From positions 29,929,563-29,993,562 of the forward strand of contig OY754980.1 of assembly GCA_963576475.1 (NCBI GenBank): 64,000 bases of DNA. The letters are read 5' to 3'. Positions within the stretch are counted from its first letter, which is position 1. Each line of letters begins with the position of its first letter. This document shows, one piece after another, positions 52,247 through 63,925 of the stretch. The notes under the pieces were generated by a model. That model made no database searches. It saw only the letters and a program-made list of their open reading frames with translations, and was not told where the DNA came from. The position numbers were made by a program, and so were the translations under genes. The stretch comes from Molanna angustata. Lineage: Eukaryota > Arthropoda > Insecta > Trichoptera > Molannidae.

Positions 52247-53989
52247 GTAAGTAAAATGATACATGTATTAAAGTTTGTCATAGTATGTAGCAAAAGTTCA
52301 TACAGAATCTTCAAACAGCAGGTCATTGAAATGTTCAGTTGGAGTGATTTCGATTACCCTGTGTGGAAAGGAGATTACATTTTAAATGTATGTAGTGTAG
52401 GTGTAAGCTGTAATATATAATATATTTTTCGTTATTATATTTCGTTACCAGTTTGGAAGACGAGTTCAGACAATTTATACTGTCACCGAGATTTGATAGA
52501 TTTTGATTTATAGTTTTATTTATTATTTACTGCCAAGTAACTAATTTAGGGTCACCAGATTAATGTTGATTATTGTGATGTATTAAAATACCTGGTATTG
52601 CCCCCTTCCCCGATAAAGGATATAAATAGGGTAGAGACGCGATTCGTGGCGTCACTTATATACATTGTGAATACTTTAAGGTTGCAGATAAACGATGACT
52701 TGTGTGTTGTTATTAGTTATACACACATTTATATTCTTTAACTGCTTGTATTCCATAATGAATAAATAGATCAATAAATATTGGAAAAACAAGTATTGTA
52801 AATAGTAGTATTCTATGTACAAACAATATTATACCTATATTGGTATTGGTATTGAGTATTTTTTACTGGAACCGAGTGTGAGCTAATGCGATACTAAATG
52901 TATATTTTTAGAGGACACCTTTTAAAATAGGACACTCATATCTGAAGTTCACATTTAAGGATAATTAATACGTTACATTATTATACGGGAAACGTACCTG
53001 GGCTTCATATGTATGTATAACATGTAACTGCCCCAATTACATTAGGTGGAGTACGGTGGAGTTTATCTGGAAGTAAGGGGGTGAATTTGGACCGTTCCAT
53101 TCCAACCCCCCAGGCGGCCATTGTAGACCCCTTTCGTTGCCAAATAATCAAAATCAGATGAAAACGGCCAGGGAGCGAGTTGGCACTTGGCACACAACAC
53201 AATAGTTTGCTGTTCATTTTCAAATGAGTGCCTCTCAATTTTTTTCATTTTTTTTTCATAAGGAAAAACAACGACCTCATTTTAACTCGAGAGATTTTTT
53301 TTAAATACTTTCGATTGATGCCGCAATGAGGATAAACTAAGATATTAAATGAAAATTGTGAAGATTATGAATTTATGAGAATAATGAATGTATAAGGTGG
53401 AAGTATTGAGAATAAAGGGAGGTGGTTTTTAATTATAAGATTGTGATTAATTAATTTGAATGAATTTTTATCAGACGATTATTTGCGTTTTCAAAATTAT
53501 TGTCAGAAATCTCCTCTTTATATTAGATATACTACAGATAATAAATATTGGGGCAACTGATAATTCATATAATGAAAGGTAGCACTCACTCTGACAGTTA
53601 TTTATTTCAATTAAGGCTACACTTTAGTTGTTTAATTATTATGATATTTAATTGATACAGAATAAAAATGTCGAGGAGAATTCGCGATACGTCAAGCCAC
53701 GGCACTGGATATAATCCCGAATGATTAGCGTAGGTGGTGATCACTGTTTATAACTTCCGCTTGCGTTGGTAGCAATAATATGAAGTTAGGGATGTGCGGA
53801 CATCATAGGGATGTTCCGCCACAATAATAAATGATAAATTTATGAGGATAAATTAAGATATGACGGAATTTGTAAGGATAAGTAATGAATTTATGAGGAT
53901 AAATGAAGATATTTGTAAGCGCCACACTTCTCGAGTTGGTTGAATTGGTTGAATTCCCCCCCCCCCCCCCACCCCACTCCACCCCAGTC
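52247..53989. other. Intron 2 start: LTR-like segment and a GC-richer block, no gene
   Basis: 52573-52735 resembles an LTR: a TGTGATG start, GGATATAAATAGGG (TATA-like), a short GC-rich leader, CAGATAAACG and a TATACACACA end. I see no clear target duplication. 53040-53240 is a GC-richer unique block (GGTGGAGTACGGTGGAGTTT, CCCCCCAGGCGGCCATTGTA). The rest is AT-rich. Confidence 0.35.
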
Positions 53990-54495
53990 CGCCCATCCAT
54001 CAGTTTATCGTTGTCATTGCGATCGAGCCGAGCGATTTATTGCGTTACGAAAAAGTGTGACATAGTTTGTCCACGAGTGTCAAAGTATCGTTTATGTATA
54101 TTGTATTCGTCCTGTTAATTACTTCTGTGTTCTGTGTACTAAATCTATAGTTAGTGCATCATTGTGGATCAGAGAGATCAAGGAGACGTCAACCGGTTGA
54201 CTGCCATCAGTGAATACGAGATCACAAGGTAGGTCGCTTGACAATTTCCATCACTGTTCCATCTTTCCAATCATTAAATAATTATACAGTCCACTATTTC
54301 CATCAGCAAAACCCTTCCAACCGAGGCGGGGCAATTTGACAAGGAATCTATATCGAAGCAACAATAGTTAACAATATTATATTTTTATTTTTTGTTATCA
54401 TTAGGCATGTTTTGTTTTCTAGATAATATTTTTTTTAAATTTGTGTTCCTGTGTGTATTTTTATAAATCAAATAAATTATTCTATTCTATTCTAA
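53990..54495 (+). mobile_element. Possible internally deleted retroposon (5' leader joined to 3' tail)
   Basis: It opens CAGTTTATCGTTGTCATTGC GATCGAGCCGAGCG, a GC-richer leader. A short frame VDQRDQGDVNRLTAISEYEI follows before a stop, then a segment with CTTCCAACCGAGGCGGGGCA. It ends AAATAAATTATTCTATTCTA with a short ATTCT repeat. A leader plus a short coding start plus a repeat-tailed 3' end, with nothing between, fits a deletion derivative of a LINE. Identification is tentative. Confidence 0.4.
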
Positions 54496-54974
54496 CATTG
54501 AGGATAAATGATGAATTTATGAGGATATTATACGGAATTATATTATAATTATTGGCTCCATATATATGTAGGTATATAATACGGAAAATGTGAGGACTAA
54601 TGATGTTTTTTAATGATAAATGAAGGTATAAGCCGGAAATGTTTGATTTTTAGAGAAAATATCGAGAAATAGATGAAAATAAATTATAGGTTAACATATT
54701 TGAACATATAGAAAGATTAAGTGATCGCCTGATGAGGCAAGTATTCAAAACTGATAAGAGAGGAACGAAATTAGACGTTGGAATGACCATATCAACGAGA
54801 TCTTGAATGAAGAAAGAATATTATATGGAGGTGAATGAAGTGACGAAGTCTGACGTTTGGTCCTCTCTGCCTACCCAACGAGGGAACTACGTGATGGAAT
54901 GTACGTTGTCATACAATGCTAACAATGCATTACAATACTAAAACCACCCTGTGTCTCACGGTTTGTCACAGCAA
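54496..54974. other. Decayed LINE sequence likely, not assignable
   Basis: 54720-54900 has scattered words compatible with LINE C-terminal code, but with stops in every frame. Confidence 0.35.
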
Positions 54975-55130
54975 GGACGCTAAAAGACAGAGCGCGAAAA
55001 TGGATTAAAGACGTATGTACCTGTGAGATCAAGGACATGTAGGTACGATGGAGCACAACCAGAAGACGATTTTGGAGAGACCACATAAACAGGATTGAAC
55101 AGTCCCAAACCCCATATATGTTTGTAGGAC
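54975..55130 (+). pseudogene. LINE reverse-transcriptase C-terminal fragment
   Basis: Reads TLKDRARKWIKDVCTCEIKD, then VRWSTTRRRFWRDHINRIEQ and SQTPY. RWST.RR.WRDH+.R+ is comparable with RWSRSRRRHWRDHVDRM at 39.8 kb. Broken upstream and downstream. Confidence 0.72.
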
Positions 55131-55434
55131 ATATAGGTTTACATTGCGGCCTAACTTATACGATTATGATTTATCTACATGATATTATTATACGTTCCTT
55201 GGAAAAAGGTAGTTTTGGGAGACGTGAATCGTTTTGCACAACTGACGAAATGCTAAATGAAAGAGATTTCAATTAGAATGGATATCAATTTCAATAGAAT
55301 ATATTCATAGTTTTTGTTTTCATGAATGTGTTCGATTATTAATAGTTTTTTTTTTTTTTTGTAATTCATGACGTCTTCAAATGCCCTGTTTTGAAAGCTT
55401 GAAGATGAATCACGAAAACAAAGATATACCACTT
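55131..55434. other. No gene recognised
   Basis: AT-rich with a T run at 55346-55359. Confidence 0.4.
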
Positions 55435-55515
55435 AGGTGACGTCGCCCCACTGAAAGACCACCAAAAAGACGAAGAAAAACCTGGACCTCAGCTTCCCAG
55501 AGTAACTCCTTCTAA
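55435..55515 (+). pseudogene. Short LINE C-terminal fragment
   Basis: RRPTERPPKRRRKTWTSASQ resembles GRPPKKRRDSWTSSSQ at 39.7 kb. It lies at the edge of the cyclic repeat at 55520. Confidence 0.55.
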
Positions 55516-55519
55516 AGAT

Positions 55520-56030
55520 AAACAGATTGAGTTTCTGGTTCCTCTATAATATTCCAACTTCGTCTCTATTGAGATGTTAAAAAAATCAAAAATATCATTG
55601 ACTCCCGACAGGGAAAAATCCAATGTTAACGTATATGCAACTTTTAAAAAATATTCGATTTACATGCAAATTGTAACAAGTGGGTAAACAAGGTGACATC
55701 TGTGCTAGAAACAATGTCACCCCATGAATAAGGATTGTTGCTTTCATTGTTTATAAAACAAAAAACAACTTCTCAATATATGGCGTTAAAAAAAGGTTTT
55801 TTCGTTACTTCATAGATGGCGATAATAAAAATTTCTTATTTTCAAAGGATTTGAATCTCATTATTAAAATATATAGAATTTTCGAATATTACATTGATAA
55901 GGGAACTCATTAAGAAGGCATAATTAGTTAACCTTGCCGATGACAGGTCGTGAGCCCTGTAGGTGCCTTGATTTCCTGGTTTTTCTATAATATTCCAACT
56001 TCGTCTCTATTGAGATGTTAAAAACACGTC
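55520..56030 (+). repeat. 440-bp cyclic repeat, locus 5 (order A-B-C-A)
   Basis: Module A end (CCAACTTCGTCTCTATTGAG) occurs at 55554 and again at 55995, a period of 441 bp. Between them lie B (GACTCCCGACAGGG, CCAATGTTAACGTATATGCA), C (GTGACATCTGTGCTAGAAAC, CAATATATGGCGTTA, TTCATAGATGGCGAT) and the start of A (CCGATGACAGGTCGTGAGCC). One full unit plus a partial second: direct evidence for a tandem arrangement. Confidence 0.85.
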
Positions 56031-57517
56031 AAAAACAGATTCTTGATCTACAAGGAGAAAGAAGAACGATCTAATCAACTAACATAATATTTCATGTTTA
56101 TATGTTTTTTTGCGTAACTTAAATCAATCAAGTATGAACGTATTAGGAGCACATAGAATACTAAGAGGTAGCTTGAATATAATTATTACAAGTGGTGTAA
56201 TTCGCGTAATGCTGCTGACTGCTGATGGTCGTCAGCATAATTCAAATATCAGGAGAGCATAGACTCATATGAAATGTATGTATTTAAAATGAATGAACTA
56301 ATATACCTACCAAAGTATTTTTTCACAAAATTCGATTAAAATTACCGAGAGTTTTCGCCTAGGTGACTCGGCATTATCAAGTTCTAAAATTTAACTAAAC
56401 CTTGATATTTGTACATTAATTTTAAAAAGGATTTCCACTCTTTTAACACAAAATCTTTATAATCAAGAATTGTATTTCTTTGCATTGAATAGTGCGGGAT
56501 TCGCAGTCTAATAAATTCGGTTTAAATATCAGGGGCTCATAGAATAAATCGGGAAATAATAGAACAACGTACTATGTACGAAATAACCCATATGTATCTA
56601 TTAGGTAAACATAACGTACAGAATTTGATATATTAGATTTTCATCAGATTCCGTAATTTGTATAATACAATCAGGATTTGTTTCAAAATAACAAATTCGG
56701 ACTACCTACAAAGCGTAATCAGGGATTGTTTACGTTCAAAACTACTATTCTCGCCCCTATGTGAAGTGAATTGTTATTGGTGTTAGAAGTGGTAGGTACC
56801 TGTGTTAATTGCAATGGTGTGGTGGTTCAATTGACCCTGTGTATACATACATACATATCCAGCCGCAATGCGTCCGCGACCTACATCTGAACGGCCCTGA
56901 CTTACCCTCCTTGTTCTAGACTTGTAAGTACTTGTGCTTCCAGAGAAGAATGAATTTTGAAATTTCAGTACAGTACATATAGCAATTAAGAGTAAAAATA
57001 CAATATATTTTTATTATGGGTATTATACATACCAATGTATTATTATGAAAGGTGAACATGCTAAGGTTATATGTAAAACTAACAAGGTAAATTTATTAAC
57101 ACCTGTGCCTACAGTGTTGTACATTGGGGTAGGCAGAAAAAAACTACAGTCGTACTGTCCTATTTTAACCGCCATTCCTTGTATCCCTTACGTTCCTACA
57201 GGTTTAGTCCTTGGGGGAATTTTGTATTCTTCCAGAACAGTGATGGAAACAGATCATGCATGTATGGTTATCTGAGATGCTATTGGTGAAGTTCTATCTA
57301 AACTCAATACAGCGTACGCTCCTGAACCCGAGCAACTAATAACGGTTGAATATAGCCAAAGAAGACAATTTCCACCTCTCTGAGACATCTGCTTGCTTCT
57401 CTAACATTTGTACATTTTTGCAATCATTTTCTTTTTGAAAAGAATACAAAAAATTTGTACATAAAAATACCTACTATAATTTTAGTATTTTTTTTCCTAA
57501 ATATTCTCTCTAAATAA
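56031..57517. other. No gene recognised
   Basis: A 76-codon plus-strand frame at 57045-57275 (ATTGGGGTAGGCAGAAAAAA region) has no recognisable domain. Its surroundings look like a dispersed repeat, but no second copy was found in the window. 56750-56930 is modestly GC-richer. Confidence 0.4.
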
Positions 57518-57622
57518 TTAACAGTTCCTTGCACCCTGCGCAAGTGTCGATTTTATTGCTATGTAGCAATTCATTCCTACAAACTAGTCTTTTCAGTCCA
57601 GAGAAGCAGTATTTACTGGAAA
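57518..57622 (-). mobile_element. SINE-B tail fragment (5'-truncated)
   Basis: The minus strand reads CTGCTTCTCTGGACTGAAAA, GAATTGCTACATAGCAATAA, CTTGCGCAGGGTGCAAGG and AACTGTTAATT. The tRNA-like head is missing, as expected for a 5'-truncated retroposition or later decay. Confidence 0.7.
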
Positions 57623-57685
57623 ATTATTAATTTTAATATATGAAAATTTCCAAAAAATTTCTGAAAATAATTTAAATATGCCGTA

Positions 57686-57895
<210 letters not shown>

Positions 57896-59077
57896 TAATT
57901 TTCATCTTTCTGTTATTCTGGCTTAAAACACATATCATTTTCAATGTTTCATTCATGGTATCAAGGCATTAAAATTATTTGTTATAACGTTTTATTCTAG
58001 TTACATACCTTGATTCTAAATATTATATTGATGATTATAATTTAGTTAATTTATAGATTTTTTTTTGAAATAAAAACTTATTTGTCTTTGAAACATATTT
58101 TTCTTACATCATAATCGCCCACTGGATTTCTTAACTAACTCATTGGCTGCTCTGCCCGAAATGTTAATTCGACCAAATTTATCAAGGGTTTAATTGAATA
58201 ATTAAAATAAATCCAAGTACTTACCTATGTACTTTATCTTGTACGTGCAAAAATCTAAAAACAAACAAAGCTCCCTTAAATATTTCAGCACGAACGACTA
58301 CGTCTAGACGGTTCGTAATGATTCTGAATCAACAATAAGAAAAGATTTTCTTAAACGCACAGGTCTATGAGTATGCTCGTTAAAATCAAATTTGAAGATA
58401 CATAGATGGTTTTATCTGAAACTTAAGAAGAAATAATATCTTCAAACGAAGGTGCAGTGAAAATTATTATGCCTCGGAGACTGGTTTTCGCCCCAACCCT
58501 TCCCGATATCGCTGTCATTGAATTATTATTCCAAACTCCTTGCAACACTGAGGGATAAAGAAACTGGTAAAAATGCTATCTTATTTGGCAAAAGTCCATC
58601 GGATGAAAAAAATATGATATTAGTGGACATTTTAAAGTCCACTTTTTTCGACTGTATTGACAAAATTTCACCCCAATAATGTTTTTTTTTTCTTTAATAA
58701 ACTAGCATTTGACTAAAATCATTGATTCAATAATCATTGATTCGTGTTTATTTCGTTGGACATAACTGAAATTATAAACTTATGTTATCATTATTTATAC
58801 ACACTCACACACATATTATACACTATTTCCATATCTCTCTTTCATATACTCTTACACATTGTAACTCTCTCTCATGCACGCATCCACTCTAAATCACTCG
58901 CCTTTTATTCTTTTTTTATATAGGTATTAGGTACCTATAAGAAGAAGGAGGTACATGTCTGCCTTGTATTTCTGTTTATAACCTTTTACGTGTATGCATT
59001 TACTGTGTGCTGGCCTTTGTACAATGAAATAATCAAATGATTTTGTTTATTTATTTATTGACTAGTTGCATGTGACA
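57896..59077. other. No gene; unique block at 58260-58560
   Basis: 58260-58560 is GC-richer (GAACGACTACGTCTAGACGG, CTCGGAGACTGGTTTTCGCC, CCCTTCCCGATATCGCTGTC) and not repeated in the window. Candidate conserved intronic sequence. Elsewhere AT-rich. Confidence 0.4.
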
Positions 59078-59335
59078 CATGAGATCCAACTGTCGATGGC
59101 TATAGTATGTATAATTGAAAAATACGTACAAAACTTAAACTTAGAGATATTTTGTTTTCTAAATAAAACACGTAGATATGTATGTCAGGTCTTTTTTTAC
59201 CCAGAATATGAAAACAGGATGATGGTATGTATGAATGTTTGGAGAAGTATCAAACTATTGAGTCCCCGCAGATATTATGTAGTGTATACCTACTGCCTTA
59301 CAAATTGTATGAAGCGATGTCGTCACTAAATTCAT
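59078..59335 (+). repeat. Dispersed repeat, copy 1 of a direct pair
   Basis: CATGAGATCCAACTGTCGAT, ACCCAGAATATGAAAACAGG, AAGTATCAAACTATTGAGTC and ATTGTATGAAGCGATGTCGT CACTAAATTCA recur in the same order at 60118-60411. A truncated inverted copy lies at 1495-1625. Confidence 0.75.
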
Positions 59336-60117
59336 TTTTTATGAATGAATGATTTGATTGAATGAATGAATGATTTGTTGTGTCTATGCAGTTTAGAGAT
59401 ATGTGTTTGCTATCGATTAGATAAAATAAAATTAAAATATATTTCGCGTTCAAGAAATATAACCAAATTTAATATGTTTGTATATTTACTTATTTATTTA
59501 TATATATACGGCAAGAAGCCTTTTACAATAAGAATATGTACAGTAGTTACAACAAAAGTATTTAAAATAAAATGATGAAAACGATGAGATACAAAATAAC
59601 AATTACTTAACTACAAATTAACACACTAAAATAACAATAATAATAATAATAGATTCACAAAACAAAGTCAAAAAGCATAATAACTAAAAATCTAGAAATA
59701 ATATAAAATCACTAGATATCTACCATACAAAAAATCGAAAATAAGAAAGTAATAAAAAAAATAATAAACAAAAACACATCATAAATTATTAACTAGAAAG
59801 AATAAAACAATTCAACAATCAATGATTGATGCATGAAAATGATGAAAAACAGTGTATGTACATAAATAAAGAAAGAAACATTATGTTCAACCTTCAAACC
59901 ATATGTATATGCAACAGTTTGTTTTTTATTAGAATTCAATAGCAACTGTGAATTTCCCAAAAGAACAAACAAAATAAAAAAAAATAAAATAAAATAAAAA
60001 TTGTGTAGATGGGTTTTCGATAAAAAAAATAATACACACTTGAATACAACTTTTGGCACAGTATAATTGTATAACTAATAAAAATAATGTATTCAAAAAT
60101 AGTCGTATCGATTGTAA
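59336..60117. other. LINE tail and AT-rich sequence between the direct repeats
   Basis: 59486-59600 (TTATTTATTTATATATATAC, GGCAAGAAGCCTTTTACAAT) looks like a minus-oriented LINE end. The remainder is A-rich with chance ORFs. Confidence 0.4.
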
Positions 60118-60411
60118 GACATGAGATCCAACTGTCGATAGCGATAATATGTATAGTTACAAAATACGTACCCATAAATCCAAATTATTGAATATTTTAA
60201 GATAATTAATTTTCTATACAACACATGTAGGTATGTATGTCAAGATATGAGAAGTATGGAGTTGTCTTTTTTTCCTACCCGGAATATGAAAACATCATGA
60301 TGGTATTATGTATGTTTGGAGATTAAGTATCAAACTATTAAGTCTTTTTACATATTGTGTATAGGCGACTGCCATACCAATTGTATGAAGCGATATCGTC
60401 ACTAAATTCAA
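60118..60411 (+). repeat. Dispersed repeat, copy 2 of a direct pair
   Basis: Same order of words as 59078-59335, with short insertions (for example TATGAGAAGTATGGAGTTGT). 1040 bp separate the two starts. Confidence 0.75.
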
Positions 60412-60539
60412 TTTAAAATAATGTTAAAAAGAATTGTGATGTAATGCTACAATGATGATATTTTTTATAGCAAATTAAATTTTCTGTTTTTCGGCTTTTT
60501 TCGACATGTATAAAAACTTTGGAAACATAGGAAGTTAAA

Positions 60540-61760
60540 CCTGTTACAGATACTCCGGTTCTATTGCCTTTGCCGATGATACTGTTTTACTATTTAAGGC
60601 CAGATTGTGGCAAGACACATTTAAGCTAGCCGAAAACGGTATCAGAACGGTTAAAAACTGGCTTGATCGATCTTTCATTAAATGTTGCCAAAACTAATTA
60701 CTTGACATTTAGTCCAACGATGGCTGGTCAACCAATAGGTATTCCTGATCGTTAACTCCAATTACATGACTGTGACTGTACTAATGTTTGTGATTGTGTG
60801 AATCTCAGAAGAACTAAAGAACTAATGTCATAAAGTACTTAGGAATACTTATAGATAACAAACTCTGTTGGAAGGATCATATACATGATCTTTCTAATAA
60901 GATTAGAAGACTGGGATACATCTATAAGTCCTTAAGAAACATATTGGACCACGTCTTAATGAAAGCAGTTTATTATTCCCTCACTCATTCCGTTATGAGT
61001 TATGGGATTATGGGATGGGGTGGATGCGTTAAATCAGTCATGGATCCGCTAAAGAAGGCACAAAAATGTGTTATGCGCATCATCAACAAAAAAACGAAAA
61101 CCTTCCCTTTAGATGACTTGTTCAGAGCATTTGACTTATCTTGACCCTAGGCAATTATATATTAAGACAGCATTGATTCAATTCTATAAAGAAATATCAT
61201 ATCATAAATTTAGTAGAACGCAACAATCGAGAACTACAAGACAATCAAATCGTGTGAATTACTTTGTTCCGATCATGAAAACCTCGTTTGGGCAAAGACA
61301 TTTTTGCTTCACAGCTCCATATATCTTTAACCAGTTGGATAGTAGTATTAAAGAATTGACTACAACTAAACCCTTCAAGGTTGCACTAATAAACTGGATA
61401 AAGATATCAAGTAGGCACTAGGCGGAGGTGGTTATCCGCCTGTGACCTTTGACCAGGCACATGTTATATTTATACTCACTTTTGTTTTTTACTGTCTGTA
61501 CCTACTATGTTTATTTGATTTTTTCAATAATTTTTTTTTTGTGTATTTGTATCATTCATTTTACATTTTTTTTACTCTTGATTACCTACTCTTCTTTTAT
61601 AACTTGTAAATTATGAAAATAACAGCTGAATAAAGATACTCGACTGTGTAAAATAACAGTCCCAGAACAGGCATTTTCCTAGTGGGGCGTTATTAGTTAG
61701 TTTGTATATGTTGTATTTATTTTTGTGTAATAATAATAATAAATAATAATTATAAAATAA
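60540..61760 (+). pseudogene. 5'-truncated LINE with RT catalytic motif, C-terminus, 3'UTR and tail
   Basis: The only fragment here that keeps part of the RT core. YSGSIAFADDTVLLFKARLW holds the FADD form of the YxDD catalytic motif. Next come LSLNVAKTNYLTFSPT (frame change), YLGILIDNKLCWKDHIHDLS, SLTHSVMSYGIMGWGGCVKS, AQKCVMRIINKKTKTFPLDD, then in another frame LDPRQLYIKTALIQFYKE and FTAPYIFNQLDSSIKELT. The stop is near 61419. The 3'UTR has CCCAGAACAGGCATTTTCC and an AATAATAATAAATAATAAT tail. At least three frameshifts or stops make it dead. Homologous to 33800-34473. Confidence 0.87.
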
Positions 61761-62029
61761 TTCGATCCCTCAACCATTTCCAATTAATAACCAAATGATT
61801 ATGACGATTATGATGTAGGTGAACGAAATCGGTCGAGACAGGTTTCAAAAGCACTACATTTTTACATCGACTCTACATACAATACATGAAATCCATCAAA
61901 GAATTTGAGAATATTGAGATCCTATTTTAACAGACTTAGAATGTGACAGCGTATTTACAAAATTACATAATCTATGGCTAGAACAATTAAGTACCTAGGT
62001 CCCTAAATGTATATTTTTTCTTCTACAAT
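61761..62029. other. No gene; SINE-A trace at 61812-61845
   Basis: TAGGTGAACGAAATCGGTCG AGACAGG is the minus-strand SINE-A head/body junction, too short for a full call. Otherwise AT-rich. Confidence 0.4.
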
Positions 62030-62460
62030 AGTATGTAAGTGTATGACATCTCTGCGAAAGCATTGTCACCTTATGTATAAGTACTATTGCTTTCATTGTT
62101 TACAATTAAATTTGATAATTTCTCAATAGATGGCGTAACAGAAAAGATTCTTCGTTACTTCATAGATGGCGATGGTGTTACAGCTTATTTTCATGATCAA
62201 CATACTTTATATGCAACTTTCGAAAATTGTATTGATAAGAAACTCTAAAAGTTGCGCAAGCGCGAAAAGTGATCACACAAACCAGCCGATGACAGATCGT
62301 TAGCCCTATAGGTGCCTTGAGTACCTACCTGGTTCTCATATTATAATATTCCAACTTCGTCTCTATTGAGATGTAAAAAAAAATCATTAAAAATCATCGA
62401 CTCCCGACGGAAAAAATCAAATGTTTTTGCGTATATGCAATTTTAAAAATATTCGGTACC
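62030..62460 (+). repeat. 440-bp cyclic repeat, locus 6 (order C-A-B)
   Basis: C (GACATCTCTGCGAAAGCATT, CAATAGATGGCGTAAC, TTCATAGATGGCGATGG, GTTGCGCAAGCGCG), then A (CAGCCGATGACAGATCGT, CCAACTTCGTCTCTATTGAG), then B (GACTCCCGACGG, TTTTTGCGTATATGCAATTT). About one unit in length, with its break point between B and C. Confidence 0.85.
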
Positions 62461-63007
62461 TACGTGATGTATTTTACGGGAATTATATGAAAATAAAATC
62501 GATAAAAATTTAACTTTTGGTCATGCAGATGAAATAATTTCATGAACATCAAATACTATACACGAGAAAAATGAAACAAATACGCGGGAAAATTATGAAA
62601 TAATGATTCTATACTATTGCAAAAAAACTCATCGTAGCTGCGTCAAGTATAGGAGCATCGTTATTCAGATAACTCCGGTTGTGTCTAGTCATAATTTGGG
62701 CCCGTCTGAAGCACCATCCATATAAATTAAGCCGCGGCAAAATGAAGACTAACTTTTTCTCTCGTCTCCAGCTCCCACGAAACGTGACTTTTACATACTT
62801 TGCTCGTCTTCCCGACAGATTCTTTTCATCGCGAGACATTCCATAGTGGCGTCCACGGTCCCAGCCTTCGCGACAGCAAGACCTATAGGTGAGGTATCCT
62901 CATTCCGTCTTGAATTTATGAGAAAACATCTATGTAAGTTGAAAACTTTTGCCGAGTGTAATGTCTGGCAGACAACATAATTAACACACGTAGATTTTTG
63001 ACGGATA
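62461..63007. other. No gene; GC-richer unique block at 62620-62900
   Basis: 62620-62900 (GAAGCACCATCCATATAAAT, AAGCCGCGGCAAAATGAAGA, CCCAGCCTTCGCGACAGC) is a compositional island in intron 2. A 76-codon minus-strand frame crosses it, but it is rich in Arg and Lys with no recognisable domain. Confidence 0.4.
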
Positions 63008-63120
63008 ATTTCATTTTTTTTTATTTATTCAATTACATAATACATCAAACATATTCAACATAACTTAAATTAAATATTATAATGGAATTTGTTACATCAC
63101 TAAGCGAAGCCGTTCTGTTC
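63008..63120 (-). mobile_element. LINE 3' tail (minus strand)
   Basis: TTTTTTTTATTTATTCAATT ACATAATACATCAAACATAT resembles other minus-oriented LINE ends. No coding part was recognised. Confidence 0.4.
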
Positions 63121-63769
63121 ATACTAACAATAATATTGCAATACATTTTTGTTACTGAAAATCTCGATCAGGTATGTATAAATTCATAAAAAAACAAGTG
63201 TATTTGTGAGGGTAAGGGTATATCTGCATGTGTAAGAGGAAGATGTAGGGATATGTCTAATAAATGATGTATGAGGGTGTAATAAAAGATCTCTTTCATA
63301 GTAGAAATATTATCTTAGAACGGACGTCAATTCTCTCTCTGACTCTTCTCTCAATTTTCCAATCAACCGATCAGTAACCGGATTTCAAAAAATTACACTC
63401 GGCTGGACTTCAAGGAGTCCAAGATATCAGGTACAACTATTATATACTCTTGGTTGCTAAAATGTGTAGTGCTTCTGGGTAAAACTGGTCCGTGTATGTG
63501 TCGTCGGTTGCAGCAAATGTCTATTTTTCGTGTCAGGGTACATTTGGTTTATAGTTATTTGGGTTTTTATTTAGTTGTATGATACTAGTTCTAATATAGA
63601 GTTGTTTAACATCCAGGATCTTGAAACATCTGGCTTGATGGAAATTTATTTTTACAAATTTATATTAATTTTTTTCGGATCAATAACAGCTTTTATAATG
63701 AAATATGAACATTTACAGTGAGATGCTCATCAAAGCCAGAAAAATATTAATTTGATGGTTACTTCTTCT
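63121..63769. other. No gene recognised
   Basis: AT-rich intron. Nothing supportable. Confidence 0.45.
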
Positions 63770-63850
63770 TCTTATTCTTCAGCCGTTTTCAATCCATCGT
63801 TGGACATAGGCCTTCCACTTTCCCCCTCCACATGTCTCTATTCCGGGCAT
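63770..63850 (-). pseudogene. LINE C-terminal fragment, family K copy 4
   Basis: The minus strand has an RDMWR..KVEGLCPTMD-type end and the GAAGAATAAGAAGAAG run. It is a short relative of the fragments at 22800 and 28465. Confidence 0.55.
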
Positions 63851-63854
63851 ACAC

Positions 63855-63925
63855 ATTCACATTCATTATACACATTCCATAAATTAGGCATACATGTTTG
63901 TTCTGTAGGTGAACGAAATCGGTAA
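63855..63925 (-). mobile_element. SINE-A body fragment
   Basis: The minus strand reads CCGATTTCGTTCACCTACAG, AACATGTATGCCTAATTTAT and GGAATGTG. Only the middle of SINE-A is present. Confidence 0.55.

Noticed and set aside
54160..54240. Host exon VDQRDQGDVNRLTAISEYEIT with a GTAGGT donor
   Set aside because: No start codon, a stop just upstream, no acceptor seen and a retroposon-like setting. Kept only as part of a candidate deleted LINE.
59078..60411. LTR retrotransposon bounded by the direct pair
   Set aside because: The internal 780 bp has no primer-binding site, gag or pol, and a third copy occurs alone at 1.5 kb.
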